Shown here one piece after another: positions 8,342-16,574 of a DNA stretch of 59,350 nt. The translations under genes and the position numbers were made by a program. This DNA is from Rhodobacteraceae bacterium LNNU 3342 (lineage in GTDB: Bacteria > Pseudomonadota > Alphaproteobacteria > Rhodobacterales > Rhodobacteraceae): contig VUAW01000018.1 of NCBI GenBank assembly GCA_008711135.1, forward strand, positions 1 to 59,350. Direction: 5' to 3'. The notes under the pieces are model-generated. The model was not told the DNA's origin and made no database searches. It saw nothing but the letters and a program-made list of their open reading frames with translations. Position 1 is the first letter of the stretch. Each line of letters starts with the position of its first letter.

Positions 8342-9088
8342 ATGCCCCACGCCGCCACCAACCGGGATCTGCGGGACGAGATCCGCGACTACTGGTCCGA
8401 CCGTGCACTGCGCTTTGACAGCGAGCCGGGCCACAAGATCACCGAAGGCCCCGAACAAGCGGCGTGGGAGGCCCTCTTTACCCGCCACCTTGGCCCCGCG
8501 CGGGGGCGGCGGTTGCTGGACGTCGCCTCGGGCACCGGGGAAATCGCGCTGCTGGCGCATCGTCTGGGGTTTGCGGTGACGGGGCTGGACTGGTCTGAAC
8601 CGATGCTCGATCTCGCCCAAGCCAAGTGCGAGGGGCGCATCCGGTTCCTGCAGGCCGATGCCGAACGCACGATGGAACCCGGCGGCAGCTATGACGTGAT
8701 CACCACGCGGCACTTGGTCTGGACGCTGGTCGATCCCCGCGCGGCCTTCCGCGACTGGTTCCGCGTGCTGGTGCCGGGCGGGACGCTGTTGCTGGTGGAC
8801 GGGGATTTCGTGACCCGGCCGCCGCTCCACCGGCTGCTGGCGCGGCTGTTCCCGCGGCAGGGCGCACCGGACCCGCGCCACCAGTCGATCCTGTCGCGGG
8901 TGCATTTTTCCCGCGGCGCCCGCGCGGCGGATGTTGCCGCGCTTTTGGCCGAGGCCGGGTTTACCGACATCCGCATCGACACGAACCTGCGCGGCATCCA
9001 CCTTGCGCAGCGGCGCAGCCTTGGCTGGCGCAAGTCGCTGCTCCGGACGCAGGAACACCGCTATGCCATCAGCGCGAAGAAGCCCTAG
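8342..9088 (+). CDS. Class I SAM-dependent methyltransferase
   Basis: 248 residues with a Rossmann methyltransferase fold. Motif I is LLDVASGTGEIALLAHRLG (about residues 58-76), then GLDWSEPMLDLAQAK (acidic end of beta-2), motif III region YDVITTRHLVWTL and VLVPGGTLLLVDGD. It methylates a small molecule; the acceptor is unknown. It is transcribed divergently from the iron-type importer across a 123-base region, so it could modify the imported chelate or a metallophore (inference). A UbiE-like quinone methyltransferase is less likely from the divergent C-terminus. Confidence 0.85.
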   Translation: MPHAATNRDLRDEIRDYWSDRALRFDSEPGHKITEGPEQAAWEALFTRHLGPARGRRLLDVASGTGEIALLAHRLGFAVTGLDWSEPMLDLAQAKCEGRIRFLQADAERTMEPGGSYDVITTRHLVWTLVDPRAAFRDWFRVLVPGGTLLLVDGDFVTRPPLHRLLARLFPRQGAPDPRHQSILSRVHFSRGARAADVAALLAEAGFTDIRIDTNLRGIHLAQRRSLGWRKSLLRTQEHRYAISAKKP

Positions 9089-9480
9089 GCAAAGGGGTTC
9101 CAGATCCGCAGGCTGCCTTCGATAATCAGCCCGTCCTGCATATCCTCGGACACCAGAAGGCTGCAGCCTTCGGCCAGCGCCGCACCGGCGATCATCGCAT
9201 CATAGACCTGAAGCTGATAGCGTTCGCCAAGGGCGCGGCCGATGTCATGCACCTCGGCGGTCAGGTCGGTGACGGTGCAAAGTTCACGAATGGCGGCCAG
9301 GAAATCCCCGGCCTCGGCCCAGCTCATCCCGGCCTTGCGGCGGCAGTTGACCAGAACCTCGTTCAGGACCTGCACGCTGATCGCGCCGCCCCCGGCCAGC
9401 AGGTCGCGGGCGATCCCACGCTTCCTGCCGTCGTCCAGAAGGTAAAGGATGACGTTGGAGTCGAAGAACCTACCGCTCAT
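9085..9480 (-). CDS. PIN-domain toxin, VapC-like
   Basis: 131 residues from ATG 9480 (an ATG at 9489 is also in frame). PIN ribonuclease fold: FFDSNVILYLLD supplies the first Asp, QVLNEVL the Glu, YDAMIAGAAL the third acid and LLVSEDM the fourth, so all four metal-binding acids appear present. VapC toxins cut tRNA or rRNA when freed from antitoxin. The start overlaps the antitoxin stop by 11 bases, as is typical of coupled antitoxin-toxin pairs. Its own stop overlaps the end of the convergent methyltransferase gene by four bases. Confidence 0.9.
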   Translation of the reverse strand: MSGRFFDSNVILYLLDDGRKRGIARDLLAGGGAISVQVLNEVLVNCRRKAGMSWAEAGDFLAAIRELCTVTDLTAEVHDIGRALGERYQLQVYDAMIAGAALAEGCSLLVSEDMQDGLIIEGSLRIWNPFA

Positions 9481-9697
9481 TCGCCTCATCGCGCGAAAGC
9501 CGATCGCGGGCAGCTAGCCGGCCCTGGAACCGGTCGAGTCCGGAAAGGATTTCCTCTGGCCGGCGCTGACGGCGGACAGCAAGCCCGCCCGCATCGGCGT
9601 GAAGTTCGACCCGGTCGCCCTCCTTCAGGCCTAGTTCGCGCACAAGATCGGCCGGAAGCCGGACGGCAAGGGAATTTCCCCACTTCGCGACTTGCAT
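9470..9697 (-). CDS. AbrB/MazE-family antitoxin, VapB-like
   Basis: 75 residues. The N-terminal swapped-hairpin DNA-binding domain reads MQVAKWGNSLAVRLPADLV and RELGLKEGDRVELH. The C-terminal arm (about 45-75) is charged and would wrap the toxin. I chose ATG 9697 over an upstream in-frame start at 9727 because it begins the conserved domain and leaves the operator palindrome (9719-9742) in the 5' region rather than over the start codon. It precedes and overlaps the VapC-like gene. Confidence 0.88.
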   Translation of the reverse strand: MQVAKWGNSLAVRLPADLVRELGLKEGDRVELHADAGGLAVRRQRRPEEILSGLDRFQGRLAARDRLSRDEANER

Positions 9698-9718
9698 GAC
9701 ACGGCCCCCAACCTGACG

Positions 9719-9742
9719 GATATACATCGCGGAATGTATATC
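9719..9742. promoter_or_regulatory. Perfect inverted repeat, probable VapB/VapBC operator
   Basis: GATATACAT (9719-9727) and its exact reverse complement ATGTATATC (9734-9742), separated by six bases. It begins 22 bases upstream of the antitoxin ATG, where toxin-antitoxin complexes normally autoregulate. The AT-rich arms stand out from the GC-rich surroundings. Confidence 0.75.
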
Positions 9743-9941
9743 ATCCGGCCTGTGTCTTCAAGGTCCCCCGCCCCGCTCGCGGGAAAGAGAGGGTTTGTGT
9801 GGCGGCAAGCGACTAACCTAGCCACCCGCGCAGGTTGCCAGGCGGGGGGTTTTGCGGTAACCAAGCCCCATCCCCCACCGCCCAGACGGGTCAGGCAGCC
9901 GCAGGCAGCCCCCGTGGGCCTACAGCCAGATCGACCGCCGC

Positions 9942-11090
9942 ATGCCACTTCGGCCCGCCGAGGATCAGACAGATTTTGCCGACAGCGGTTGCGGCATCAC
10001 CGTTCATGCGGGCATGCCGCCGCTGCCGGAGGGGCACCGCTATCCGTGGTTCAAGCGTTACCTGCCCGACAGGATCTTCTACCTTGTCCCGGCGCTGATG
10101 TGGCTGTCGCTTTCGCTGCGGCACCGCAGCCTGACCCTGCCTACCGTCGCCAACCCGCAGATGGAAGTCGGCGGCCTTTGGGGAGAACGCAAGTCGCAGG
10201 GCATGACCCTGTTCGGCCCAACCGCCACGCGCCACCTTGCCCCCTGCGTGACCGTGACCCGCAGCGCCGAACCGGCCGGGGCCGACCTGCTGCGGGCAGA
10301 AGCGGCGCTTGAGGCCGAAGGCATCACCTTTCCCATCGTGGCCAAGCCCGACCGTGGCTATCAGGGCTGGGGCGTCCGGATCGTGCCCGATCCCGCCTCC
10401 CTTCAGGACTATCTGGCCGAGGTGCCGGAAGGCGCGGGCCTGATGCTGCAGGCCCTGATCCCCTTCAGCGGCGAGGCGGGGATTTTCTATATCCGGGAGC
10501 CGGGGCGCGACCGGGGCCGCATCGTGTCGATGGCGCTGACCTATGCCCCCCACGTTCTGGGCGACGGACAGCGCAGCCTGAGCGCCCTGATCGAAGAGGA
10601 CCGTGTCCTGCGCCAAAGCCTGGACTCGTTCCGGGCAACGCTTTGCCATCGATGGGATGACGTGCCGCCTGCGGGCCGCGCGGTGCCCCTGACCAACACG
10701 CGTAGCGCCCGGCTGGGGGCCGTCTATCTGGACGCGACCCATCTTGTGACCCCGGAACTGGAGGATGCGGTGGCCGTCATCGCGGCGGACGTGGCGGATT
10801 TCCATTTCGGCCGGTTCGACATCCGCTTCCGTTCACTGGACGACCTGCGCCAAGGCACCGGCTTCCAGATTGTGGAACTGAACGGCGCGGGGGCCGAGAT
10901 GCTGCACATCTGGGCGATCGGCGGCACGTTGCGGCGCGCTTATGCCACGCTCTGGCGCCAATACCGGACGCTGTTCCGGATCGGGGCCAAGATGCGCCGC
11001 AAGGGCCACCGCCCCGCGGGGCTGGCGACCATGATCCCGCTGCAGCGCCTGCAGGAACGTCTGCGGCGCACCTATCCCACAAGTGGTTGA
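9942..11090 (+). CDS. ATP-grasp ligase-like protein of unknown substrate
   Basis: 382 residues from ATG 9942; ATG 10014 is an alternative start. The ATP-grasp core is visible: FPIVAKPDRGYQGWGVRIV (lysine strand and glycine-rich loop), LMLQALIPFSGEAGIFY, then HVLGDGQRSLSALIEEDRVL, a motif also seen in cyanophycin synthetase and D-Ala ligase relatives. A late metal-binding segment reads GRFDIRFRS and FQIVELNGAGAE (acid and Asn). It should form an amide or related bond from a carboxylate using ATP. The region before residue 100 is not recognisable. It is followed by an alpha/beta hydrolase 45 bases downstream on the same strand. Confidence 0.78.
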   Translation: MPLRPAEDQTDFADSGCGITVHAGMPPLPEGHRYPWFKRYLPDRIFYLVPALMWLSLSLRHRSLTLPTVANPQMEVGGLWGERKSQGMTLFGPTATRHLAPCVTVTRSAEPAGADLLRAEAALEAEGITFPIVAKPDRGYQGWGVRIVPDPASLQDYLAEVPEGAGLMLQALIPFSGEAGIFYIREPGRDRGRIVSMALTYAPHVLGDGQRSLSALIEEDRVLRQSLDSFRATLCHRWDDVPPAGRAVPLTNTRSARLGAVYLDATHLVTPELEDAVAVIAADVADFHFGRFDIRFRSLDDLRQGTGFQIVELNGAGAEMLHIWAIGGTLRRAYATLWRQYRTLFRIGAKMRRKGHRPAGLATMIPLQRLQERLRRTYPTSG

Positions 11091-11135
11091 CGTGCCCGCC
11101 CGGCGCCCTCACGTAGATCGCTGCCTGTACCTGTC

Positions 11136-12053
11136 ATGGATGACATGCCCATAGATCTGTTCGCCTGCGCCCCGCCCCCCGTGGTGATCGAGATCCCCGC
11201 CCCGGAACCCGGCGCGGCCGGAGAGGTCCTGCAGTTCCTGACCGCGCCGCTTCAGCCGCTGCGCGAACAGTTCATCGCCATTACCGGCGCCGGGCTGGAA
11301 ACAGCCGAACCCGAAGGCTTTGCCCCCGCGCGGCACCGCATTCCCGCGAACGGCGACGGGATCGAACTGAGCTACATCAGCCGGGGCAACCCTGCCGGGC
11401 GCCGCATCGTCTTTATCCACGGCAGCCCCGGCGTGGCCGAGGAATGGGGCGCCTTTCTGGCCGATGTCCCGCCGGGGCAGTATCGCCTTGCCGCCGACCG
11501 TCCCGGCTTTGGCGAAACCCTGCCGCAAGAGCCTGTCCCCTCGCTCGCCGCGCAGGCGCGCAGCCTTGCGCCGCTTCTGGGCGACGGGCCGGGGGCGATT
11601 GTGGTCGGCTATTCCTTTGGCGGGCCGGTGGCGCTGCGTCTGGCCGCCGACTATCCCGACAAGGTGGCCGGGATCCTGCTGATCGGGTCGGCCGCCGATC
11701 CCGCGGCCGAGGAAATCCACCCGCTGCAAGAGGCCGCCGCGCTGGAAATGTTCGCGCAGTTGCTCCCGGTGGAGCTTCACAATTCCAACACAGAACTGCT
11801 GGCCCTGCGGGCAGAGCTGGAAACGCTGGCGGGCGATCTGGATGAAATCACCGCGCCGGTGACCATCGTTCAGGGCCTGCAGGATACGCTGGTCCCGCCC
11901 CAAAGCGCTGAGTACCTGGGGGAGATGCTGCAAGGTCCCGCCGGTCCGCGCCAGATCCTGATCGAGGGCGGCGACCACTTCCTGCCCTGGACGCATCCGG
12001 AAACGTTGAAGCTGGCGCTGCGCTGCGTACTGAGGGACGCGGATCAGTCCTGA
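11136..12053 (+). CDS. Alpha/beta hydrolase
   Basis: 305 residues. Oxyanion-hole motif FIHGSPG, nucleophile elbow GYSFGG (Ser), acid in VQGLQDTLVPP and His in GGDHFLPWTHPE give a complete triad. It is an esterase/lipase-like enzyme; the substrate is unknown. The first 70 residues before the core are low in similarity and proline-rich. An in-frame ATG at 11145 is an alternative start. The 3' end overlaps the convergent DedA gene by ten bases. Confidence 0.88.
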   Translation: MDDMPIDLFACAPPPVVIEIPAPEPGAAGEVLQFLTAPLQPLREQFIAITGAGLETAEPEGFAPARHRIPANGDGIELSYISRGNPAGRRIVFIHGSPGVAEEWGAFLADVPPGQYRLAADRPGFGETLPQEPVPSLAAQARSLAPLLGDGPGAIVVGYSFGGPVALRLAADYPDKVAGILLIGSAADPAAEEIHPLQEAAALEMFAQLLPVELHNSNTELLALRAELETLAGDLDEITAPVTIVQGLQDTLVPPQSAEYLGEMLQGPAGPRQILIEGGDHFLPWTHPETLKLALRCVLRDADQS

Positions 12054-12625
12054 TCGTCCCTGCGTCCGCCCAGCCGTTTCGCAACGGCGCGGGTGGCCAG
12101 CAGGATCGCGGCGGCAAGGGCCGCGACGGCCACCCAGCCCCATTGCGCCAGCGTGTCGAACAGCACAAGGTTGAAGCCGTAGATCCCCCAGAACAGCACG
12201 TTGGTATAGACAAGCGCGATACCGGCATTGATCGCGGCAAAACGGCCGAAACCCACCTGCACGAAGCCGCTGGCCACGAAGACCGGCAGCAAGAGCCAGG
12301 GCACCAGCCGCGCCGATACCGCTGCAGGCAGCATGCCCCGGCTTAGAAGCCGCCGGCCATATTCGATATTGCCCGCGCCGACCCAGCCCCGGACGCGGCT
12401 GCTTTGCCCCGCACCTGCGCCAAGCGCGTAAAGCATCCAGTCGCTGATCACCATCCCGGCGAACAGCGCCGCCACGACCGCCGCCGCCGGAAGCTGCCCT
12501 GCAGCGGCCAGCGCCGCGCCCGCGACGATGGCGGCTTCCTCCAGCACAAAGGGGGCGAGAAACAGCAGCAAAAGCAGGATGGCCGGCTGTTGCGCATAGG
12601 TCTGAAGCAGAAGCTCAAGATCCAT
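12044..12625 (-). CDS. DedA-family (VTT domain) integral membrane protein
   Basis: 193 residues with about five hydrophobic segments. The DedA landmarks are FLAPFVLEEAAIVAGAALAA near the N-terminus and SRGMLPAAVSARLVPWLLLPVFVASGF in the middle. DedA proteins act in the inner membrane; several are lipid scramblases or affect envelope homeostasis. The protein is slightly short for the family. Convergent with the hydrolase gene, with a ten-base coding overlap. Confidence 0.8.
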   Translation of the reverse strand: MDLELLLQTYAQQPAILLLLLFLAPFVLEEAAIVAGAALAAAGQLPAAAVVAALFAGMVISDWMLYALGAGAGQSSRVRGWVGAGNIEYGRRLLSRGMLPAAVSARLVPWLLLPVFVASGFVQVGFGRFAAINAGIALVYTNVLFWGIYGFNLVLFDTLAQWGWVAVAALAAAILLATRAVAKRLGGRRDDQD

Positions 12626-12910
12626 GGCCTGCCCCGTCGTTCACGCTGTGCCGTTCCTGCCGCATCTTGCTCCCTTTGCCCTGTTGATCCGGTTCTAGCG
12701 CAGCGCACGAACGCCGCGAAATCAAGGCTGCGTCAGGAACGGCGGCTTGGCAAGGCAAGTCGCTGGCCCGCTTGTCGGGACGCGGGCGGTCAGGTGTCGC
12801 GCGATGGCGTCGGCGATCCCATCGCGCATCGGCGTATCATGGGGGTCCGCGTGATCTGCCTCTGCGACTGATGGCGCTTAACCTGTGCGATAAAGTTCCG
12901 GCACCGGCTC
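12626..12910. other. Intergenic stretch, nothing recognised
   Basis: About 285 bases between the divergent DedA start and the amidohydrolase remnant. It contains no ORF with similarity I can recognise and no clear promoter boxes. It may hold more of the decayed amidohydrolase gene, too degraded to read. Confidence 0.35.
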
Positions 12911-13272
12911 TGGAAGTTTGACCTGCGTGGGATCGTGGATCACCTGTCCCAACCCGACCTCAGCACCTGAGGGCAGGACATCGCGCGGATTGCTGCCCAT
13001 CCCCGCATCATGTGCAAGTCCCACGCATAGTGACCGAGGCCGGCCCGGGCGTGGAGCGTTGACCGCATCCACCCCTTCCTCCATCATGCCGCCGGTTGTT
13101 CGGCCCCGACCGTCTGGTGTTCGGGACCGACTGCCCAGACTGCACAGTTGCCGCCACCCATGCCGAGGTGGTGGATCTTGCCCACGCCCTGCCGGGCGAC
13201 CTTTACAGATCAGAGGATCTGGAAAAGATCTTCATGACCAACGTCACGCGATTTTACGGCCTGTCGGGCTGA
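12911..13272 (+). pseudogene. Decayed amidohydrolase (Amidohydro_2, sugar-lactonase type)
   Basis: Pieces of one protein survive in different frames. WKFDLRGIVDHLSQPDLS (from 12911) stops at TGA 12968; GQDIARIAAHPRIMCKSHA follows the stop and ends at TAG. In another frame VTEAGPGVER reads to a further TGA, then FGPDRLVFGTDCPDC (from 13099) continues to KIFMTNVTRFYGL and the TGA at 13270. These are the ordered C-terminal motifs of Amidohydro_2 lactonases (DHL-x-KP, CK-x-SGLVTEA, GPDRL-FG-DWP). At least two in-frame stops and one frameshift show inactivation. It lies directly upstream of a ketoglutarate-semialdehyde dehydrogenase, a usual partner in sugar-acid oxidation. Confidence 0.8.
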
Positions 13273-13313
13273 ACCACGCCCGCAACATGCCGACACCGAA
13301 AGGAATTTTTGAC

Positions 13314-14843
13314 ATGGATGGCACCCCCCACAGCTTCACCCCGCACGGCAGGCACCTGATCGCAGGTGACTGGGTAGCCGGCGCGTCCAGCTTTGCCTCT
13401 GAACCGGTCAGCGGGCCGGCGCACCAGTTTTCCATGGGCACCCCCGAACTGGTCGATGCGGCCTGCAGGGCGGCCGAGGAGGCCTTCTGGACCTATGGCT
13501 ACACCACGCGCGAAGACCGCGCCGCCTTCCTGAACGCCATCGCGGATGAGATCGAGGCCCGGGCCGAGGCGATCACCCTGATCGGCACCCAGGAAACCGG
13601 CCTGCCAGAGGGCCGTCTGCAGGGCGAACGCGGCCGCACCACCGGGCAGCTCCGGCTGTTCGCGGCGCATATCCTGAAGGGCGATCATCTTGACCGGCGC
13701 CATGACCCGGCGCTGCCCGATCGCCAGCCGCTGCCCCGCCCGGACATCAAGCTGGTCCAGCGCCCGATCGGGCCGGTCGCGGTGTTCGGCGCGTCGAACT
13801 TCCCGCTCGCGTTTTCGACCGCCGGGGGCGACACGGCCAGTGCCTTGGCCGCCGGTTGCCCCGTGGTGGTCAAGGGCCACTCCGCCCACCCCGGCACCGC
13901 CGAAATCGTGGCGGAGGCCGTTCTTGCCGCAATCGAGAAATGCGGGATGCCCAAGGGCGTGTTTTCCCTGATCCAGGGCGGCAAGCGGGACGTCGGCACG
14001 TCATTGGTCCAGCACCCGCTGATCCGCGCCGTGGGCTTTACCGGCTCGCTGAGCGGTGGCCGCGCGCTCTTTGACCTGTGCGCGCAGCGGCCCGAGCCGA
14101 TCCCGTTCTTTGGCGAGCTTGGGTCGGTCAACCCGATGTTCCTGCTGCCAGAGGCGGTCAAGGCGCGTGGCGCGCAGATCGGCAGCGGCTGGGCCGGGTC
14201 GCTTGCCATGGGCGCGGGCCAGTTCTGCACGAACCCGGGCATCGCGGTGGTGGAATCCGGCCCTGCGGGCGACGCCTTTGTTCAGGCCGCCGCCGAGGCG
14301 CTGAAGCAGGTGAGTCCGCAGTGGATGCTGACCAATGGCATCGCGCAAGCCTACCGTGACGGCAAGGCCCGGTTCGACGGGCGCAACGCTGTCCGGCCCG
14401 TGCTGACCAACGACAGCGAAGGCCGCCACGCCCTGCCGAACCTCTATGAAACCGACGCGTCCAACTACCTGCAGGACCATGCGCTGGGTGAGGAAGTCTT
14501 TGGCCCGCTTGGCCTCGTGGTCCGGGTTTCGGGGGCCGACGAGATGGAAGCCCTCGCCAAGGGCTTCGAGGGGCAGCTGACCGCCACGATCCACATGGAC
14601 GACGGCGACACCGCGCTTGCGCAGCGCCTGATGCCGGTGCTGGAGCGCAAGGCGGGCCGGGTGCTGGTCAACGGCTTCCCCACGGGGGTCGAGGTTTCCG
14701 ACGCCATGGTCCACGGCGGGCCCTATCCGGCCTCGACCAACTTTGGCGCGACATCGGTGGGCACCATGTCAATCCGCCGCTTCCTGCGCCCGGTCAGCTA
14801 CCAGAACGTCCCCGACGCGCTGCTCCCCGACGACCTGAAGTAA
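13314..14843 (+). CDS. Alpha-ketoglutarate semialdehyde dehydrogenase (NADP+ type aldehyde dehydrogenase)
   Basis: 509 residues from ATG 13314, which follows AAGGA at a good distance; the frame is open further upstream only through the pseudogene. It opens HGRHLIAGDWVAG, with VFGASNFPLAFSTAGGDTASALAAGCPVVVKGH in the cofactor domain. Catalytic Glu268 lies in FFGELGSVNP and Cys305 in GQFCTNPG. These variants (SNFPLAFS, ELGSVNP, FCTNPG) mark the KGSADH group that converts 2,5-dioxopentanoate to 2-oxoglutarate at the end of oxidative sugar or hydroxyproline pathways. The expected dehydratase and dehydrogenase partners are not in the window and the adjacent lactonase is broken. Confidence 0.9.
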   Translation: MDGTPHSFTPHGRHLIAGDWVAGASSFASEPVSGPAHQFSMGTPELVDAACRAAEEAFWTYGYTTREDRAAFLNAIADEIEARAEAITLIGTQETGLPEGRLQGERGRTTGQLRLFAAHILKGDHLDRRHDPALPDRQPLPRPDIKLVQRPIGPVAVFGASNFPLAFSTAGGDTASALAAGCPVVVKGHSAHPGTAEIVAEAVLAAIEKCGMPKGVFSLIQGGKRDVGTSLVQHPLIRAVGFTGSLSGGRALFDLCAQRPEPIPFFGELGSVNPMFLLPEAVKARGAQIGSGWAGSLAMGAGQFCTNPGIAVVESGPAGDAFVQAAAEALKQVSPQWMLTNGIAQAYRDGKARFDGRNAVRPVLTNDSEGRHALPNLYETDASNYLQDHALGEEVFGPLGLVVRVSGADEMEALAKGFEGQLTATIHMDDGDTALAQRLMPVLERKAGRVLVNGFPTGVEVSDAMVHGGPYPASTNFGATSVGTMSIRRFLRPVSYQNVPDALLPDDLK

Positions 14844-14952
14844 GCGCGGCGGTTCTCGCCGATCCGCGGCCCTTGGTGGCGCGGGTCGGCGGCGGTCGTT
14901 CAGGCCGGTGTGCGGCTTTGGCCAGACCGGCCTCCTTGGCCCCTGCGAATAC

Positions 14953-15573
14953 CTACGGCTCGTCTCCGGCGATGGGCATGCCTTCGGGGGGTGGCGAGTC
15001 CCTGCGCAGAAGACCCGCATCCTCCAGCGCCTCAAGGTCGGGCAGGTCGCGCAGCGTTTCCAGACCGAACTGCGCAAGGAACGCTGTGGTGGTGACATAG
15101 GTATAGGGCGCGCCGGGTTCTGGGCTGCGGGGGCCGCGGGCGATAAGGCCCTGCCGGTGCAGGCGCCCGATCAGGTCGCGGTTGACCTCGCGCCCGATCA
15201 GCCGGGAAATCTGCCCACGCGTGATGGGCTGCATATAGGCGATCACCGTCAGCGCCAGCACCTCGCCCTGCGTCAGCCTGCGTGCGTCATCCTGCCCCTG
15301 CGCGGCGCGGATCGCCTGCGCATACCGTGGCCGGGTGCGGAACTGCCAGCCGCCGCCGATGCGGACGATTTCATAGGGACGGCCCTGCAGCTCGACGCTG
15401 ATGTCCTCGATCAACAGCTCGATGGCGCAATCCCGGCCCACCAGCCGGGCCAGAACCTCTCGCCCCACCGGCTCGGCGGCGGCGAACAGCGCGGCTTCCA
15501 CCCGCGCCATCCATTCGCGCCAGCGCAGGGCCTGCGGCAGATCGGCAAGCTCGGTGTCCAGCGGCCCGGCCAT
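14953..15573 (-). CDS. ScpB-like segregation/condensation protein
   Basis: 206 residues from ATG 15573 (a TTG at 15576 is also in frame). Two winged-helix units typical of ScpB can be read: VEAALFAAAEPVGREVLARLVG with YEIVRIGGGWQFRTRPRYAQAI, then LTQGEVLALTVIAYMQPITRGQISRLIGREV with LIGRLHRQGLI and PYTYVTTTAFLAQFGLETLRDLP. In SMC-ScpAB complexes ScpB dimers bind the ScpA kleisin. The start overlaps the upstream DUF1403 stop as TGATG. No ScpA or SMC gene is nearby, so this is probably the accessory ScpB paralogue paired with DUF1403. Confidence 0.85.
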   Translation of the reverse strand: MAGPLDTELADLPQALRWREWMARVEAALFAAAEPVGREVLARLVGRDCAIELLIEDISVELQGRPYEIVRIGGGWQFRTRPRYAQAIRAAQGQDDARRLTQGEVLALTVIAYMQPITRGQISRLIGREVNRDLIGRLHRQGLIARGPRSPEPGAPYTYVTTTAFLAQFGLETLRDLPDLEALEDAGLLRRDSPPPEGMPIAGDEP

Positions 15574-16484
15574 CAAAGCCCGTAAAGCCGGAAGGTCGGG
15601 CGGCCGGTGAGTTCGCGCACCACGCCCAGCCCCGTCAGCCGGTCAAAGAGCCGCCGCGCCGCGCGGTCGCTGGCCGTCGCCCCGGCGCGGGCGGCCAGCG
15701 CATCCTCGCGCAGGAGTTCGTTCACCGCCGCGGCCGCATCGCGGCCCCGCAGCTTGGGCGCCACCGCCAGCAGCCGCGCGGCGCGGCGCGCCAGATCGGC
15801 GTAAAGGTCATGCGCCGCGACAGCACCTTTGGCCCAAGCGGCGGCGCAGGCGGTCAGCCAGGCCTCGGGGTCCTCCTCCCGCAGGGCGGCGCGGGGCAGA
15901 TGCGATGGCAGCAGCGGCAGCGGCCGGTCCCAGCCAAGGCCCTGCGCCAGCACTGCATCCGCCACCCAAAGCGCCAGCCCGCGATGATCCGGCCCACGGC
16001 GCAGGAGAACCGCCGCCGCCTCGGCCGCCCGGCGCGGCGGCAAGGCCCGCCCCGGCAGCCGCGCCCCCAGATCGGTCAGCACCGCCGTCAGCGCCGGCTC
16101 GGCGGGCAGATCAAAAAACGCAGGCAGCCGCGCAACACGGTCCCGGTTCAGCGCCCGCGGCTCTCCCAACTGGCGCCAGGCTGCAAGCCGTCGCCCGGCA
16201 GGCCCCGGATCATCGCCCGGCGCGCGCAACACCCATGCATCGCGAAGCTGGCCTTCCTCTTCGCGCCGCCCCTCAAGCCGGCAGTTGGCCACCGCACCTG
16301 CCAGCGCCAGCCGCCGCCGCCACAACTGCCCCAGCGGCCCCGTATCCCGCGCCACCGGGTCCAGCGCCGCAAGCGCCGCGCCCGCTGCGAACAGCGCCTC
16401 TTCCAGCCCCGCGCCCGCATGAAGCCGCACCCACCGCGGCGGCGGCGGAAGGCGGTCAGGCGGCGGGGCGTTCAGGATCGTCAT
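15573..16484 (-). CDS. DUF1403-family protein
   Basis: 303 residues, very rich in Ala, Arg and Leu. It opens with a proline-rich segment ending PPPPRWVRLHAGAGLEEALFAAGAALAALDPVARD, continues through LWRRRLALAGAVANCRLEGRREEE and ends with a possible winged helix (DRAARRLFDRLTGLGVVRELTGRPTFRLYGL). This matches DUF1403 proteins known from alphaproteobacterial replicons, which usually sit beside an ScpB-like gene as here. The function is unknown. TGATG overlap with scpB indicates translational coupling and suggests a shared complex. Confidence 0.8.
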   Translation of the reverse strand: MTILNAPPPDRLPPPPRWVRLHAGAGLEEALFAAGAALAALDPVARDTGPLGQLWRRRLALAGAVANCRLEGRREEEGQLRDAWVLRAPGDDPGPAGRRLAAWRQLGEPRALNRDRVARLPAFFDLPAEPALTAVLTDLGARLPGRALPPRRAAEAAAVLLRRGPDHRGLALWVADAVLAQGLGWDRPLPLLPSHLPRAALREEDPEAWLTACAAAWAKGAVAAHDLYADLARRAARLLAVAPKLRGRDAAAAVNELLREDALAARAGATASDRAARRLFDRLTGLGVVRELTGRPTFRLYGL

Positions 16485-16574
16485 CCCCCGGCCTTAGCAC
16501 GCACCGGCGCTTCACGAAAGTGCCGCCGTCCCTAACCGCCGCGGCTATCCGGCGGTCGGCCATCGGCAGGTCGT

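Noticed and set aside
12918-13313. N-terminal extension of the KGSADH frame
   Set aside because: It crosses the amidohydrolase remnant in the wrong frame; the conserved ALDH sequence starts right after the well-placed AAGGA and ATG 13314.
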